A stretch of 6,858 nt of DNA, from assembly GCA_006226225.1 (NCBI GenBank), contig SBHI01000020.1, forward strand, positions 1 through 6,858, in the 5' to 3' direction. Below are positions 6,689-6,858 of the stretch, piece after piece (the stretch's first letter is position 1; the number at the start of each line of letters is the position of its first letter). Source of the stretch: Alphaproteobacteria bacterium (GTDB lineage Bacteria > Pseudomonadota > Alphaproteobacteria > Micavibrionales > CSBR16-224). The notes beneath the pieces were generated by a model. That model was not told the DNA's origin. It worked only from the letters and a program-made list of their open reading frames with translations, and made no database searches. The position numbers and the translations under genes were made by a program.

Positions 6689-6858
6689 GGCAGCCACGCA
6701 TCCAGAATGCTGCGCAGTTCCTTATATTGCGGCTCCAGCTGGGTAACCAGTTTGCGCAGCTCTTCCATATTCGGTTCTTCGGCGCGCCCTCCGGCCTCAA
6801 TCGCCGCAGCGGTTTTGGAAATACCGCTCATGCCGAAATTCGCCGTCATGCCTTTCAG
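6679..6858 (-). CDS. HPt (histidine phosphotransfer) domain protein, C-terminal part only
   Basis: Reading the minus strand from the window edge gives 59 codons ending in TAA (6681-6679). The visible product begins LKGMTANFGMSGISKTA and continues through a charged helical stretch (EELRKLVTQLEPQYKELRS) to DAWLPIG. This matches the HPt four-helix bundle, whose core motif is (A)HxLKG followed by a small/Asn-x-Gly segment and a helix ending in xIE. HPt domains relay phosphate between receiver domains in phosphorelays, through a His on the second helix. That His should lie just upstream of the LKG, so it is outside the window and cannot be checked. The protein may be a small stand-alone phosphotransferase (about 100-130 residues) or the end of a hybrid sensor kinase. 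It converges with the PBP1A gene, with 42 bases between stops, and so belongs to a different transcript. Confidence 0.75.
   Translation of the reverse strand: MKGMTANFGMSGISKTAAAIEAGGRAEEPNMEELRKLVTQLEPQYKELRSILDAWLPIG

Overview
The window is an ordinary, gene-dense chromosomal stretch of a bacterium, most likely an alphaproteobacterium. Support for this comes from the dnaB-alr gene pair, a DnaB with a charged insertion near its C-terminus of the kind I associate with alphaproteobacterial DnaB, the MlaE/MlaF type of ABC transporter directly after alr, and a PBP1A of alphaproteobacterial type. Base composition looks moderate (a little above half G+C by eye, not computed). A finer placement, for example near Micavibrio-like or Rhodospirillales-like lineages, is only a guess.

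Layout: (1) 1-1338, plus strand, the 3' part of dnaB (replicative helicase), cut by the window edge. (2) 1348-2466, alr (alanine racemase), 9 bases after dnaB with its Shine-Dalgarno overlapping the dnaB stop. (3) A 108-base AT-rich gap holding a hairpin that reads as an intrinsic terminator on the minus strand only. (4) 2575-3360 and 3382-4146, mlaE-like permease and mlaF-like ATPase, 21 bases apart. (5) 4204-6636, mrcA-type class A penicillin-binding protein (PBP1A), 57 bases after mlaF. (6) 6679-6858, minus strand, the C-terminal part of an HPt (histidine phosphotransfer) domain protein that converges on the PBP gene and runs out of the window.

Functionally the plus-strand run goes from replication (dnaB) to the cell envelope. 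Alr makes D-alanine for peptidoglycan stem peptides. MlaE/MlaF form the inner-membrane core of a phospholipid transporter that maintains outer-membrane lipid asymmetry. PBP1A polymerises and cross-links the glycan in which the D-alanine is used. Whether all five genes share one transcript is not shown by the sequence; spacing supports dnaB-alr and mlaE-mlaF as coupled pairs.

I see no mobile element, CRISPR array, tRNA, rRNA or long repeat, and no sign of a novel system. No gene-free stretch exceeds 300 bases. The points worth a second look are modest: the antisense-oriented terminator, the lack of an mlaD beside mlaEF, the placement of mrcA, a His where many alanine racemases have a carbamylated Lys, and the start region of the PBP gene.
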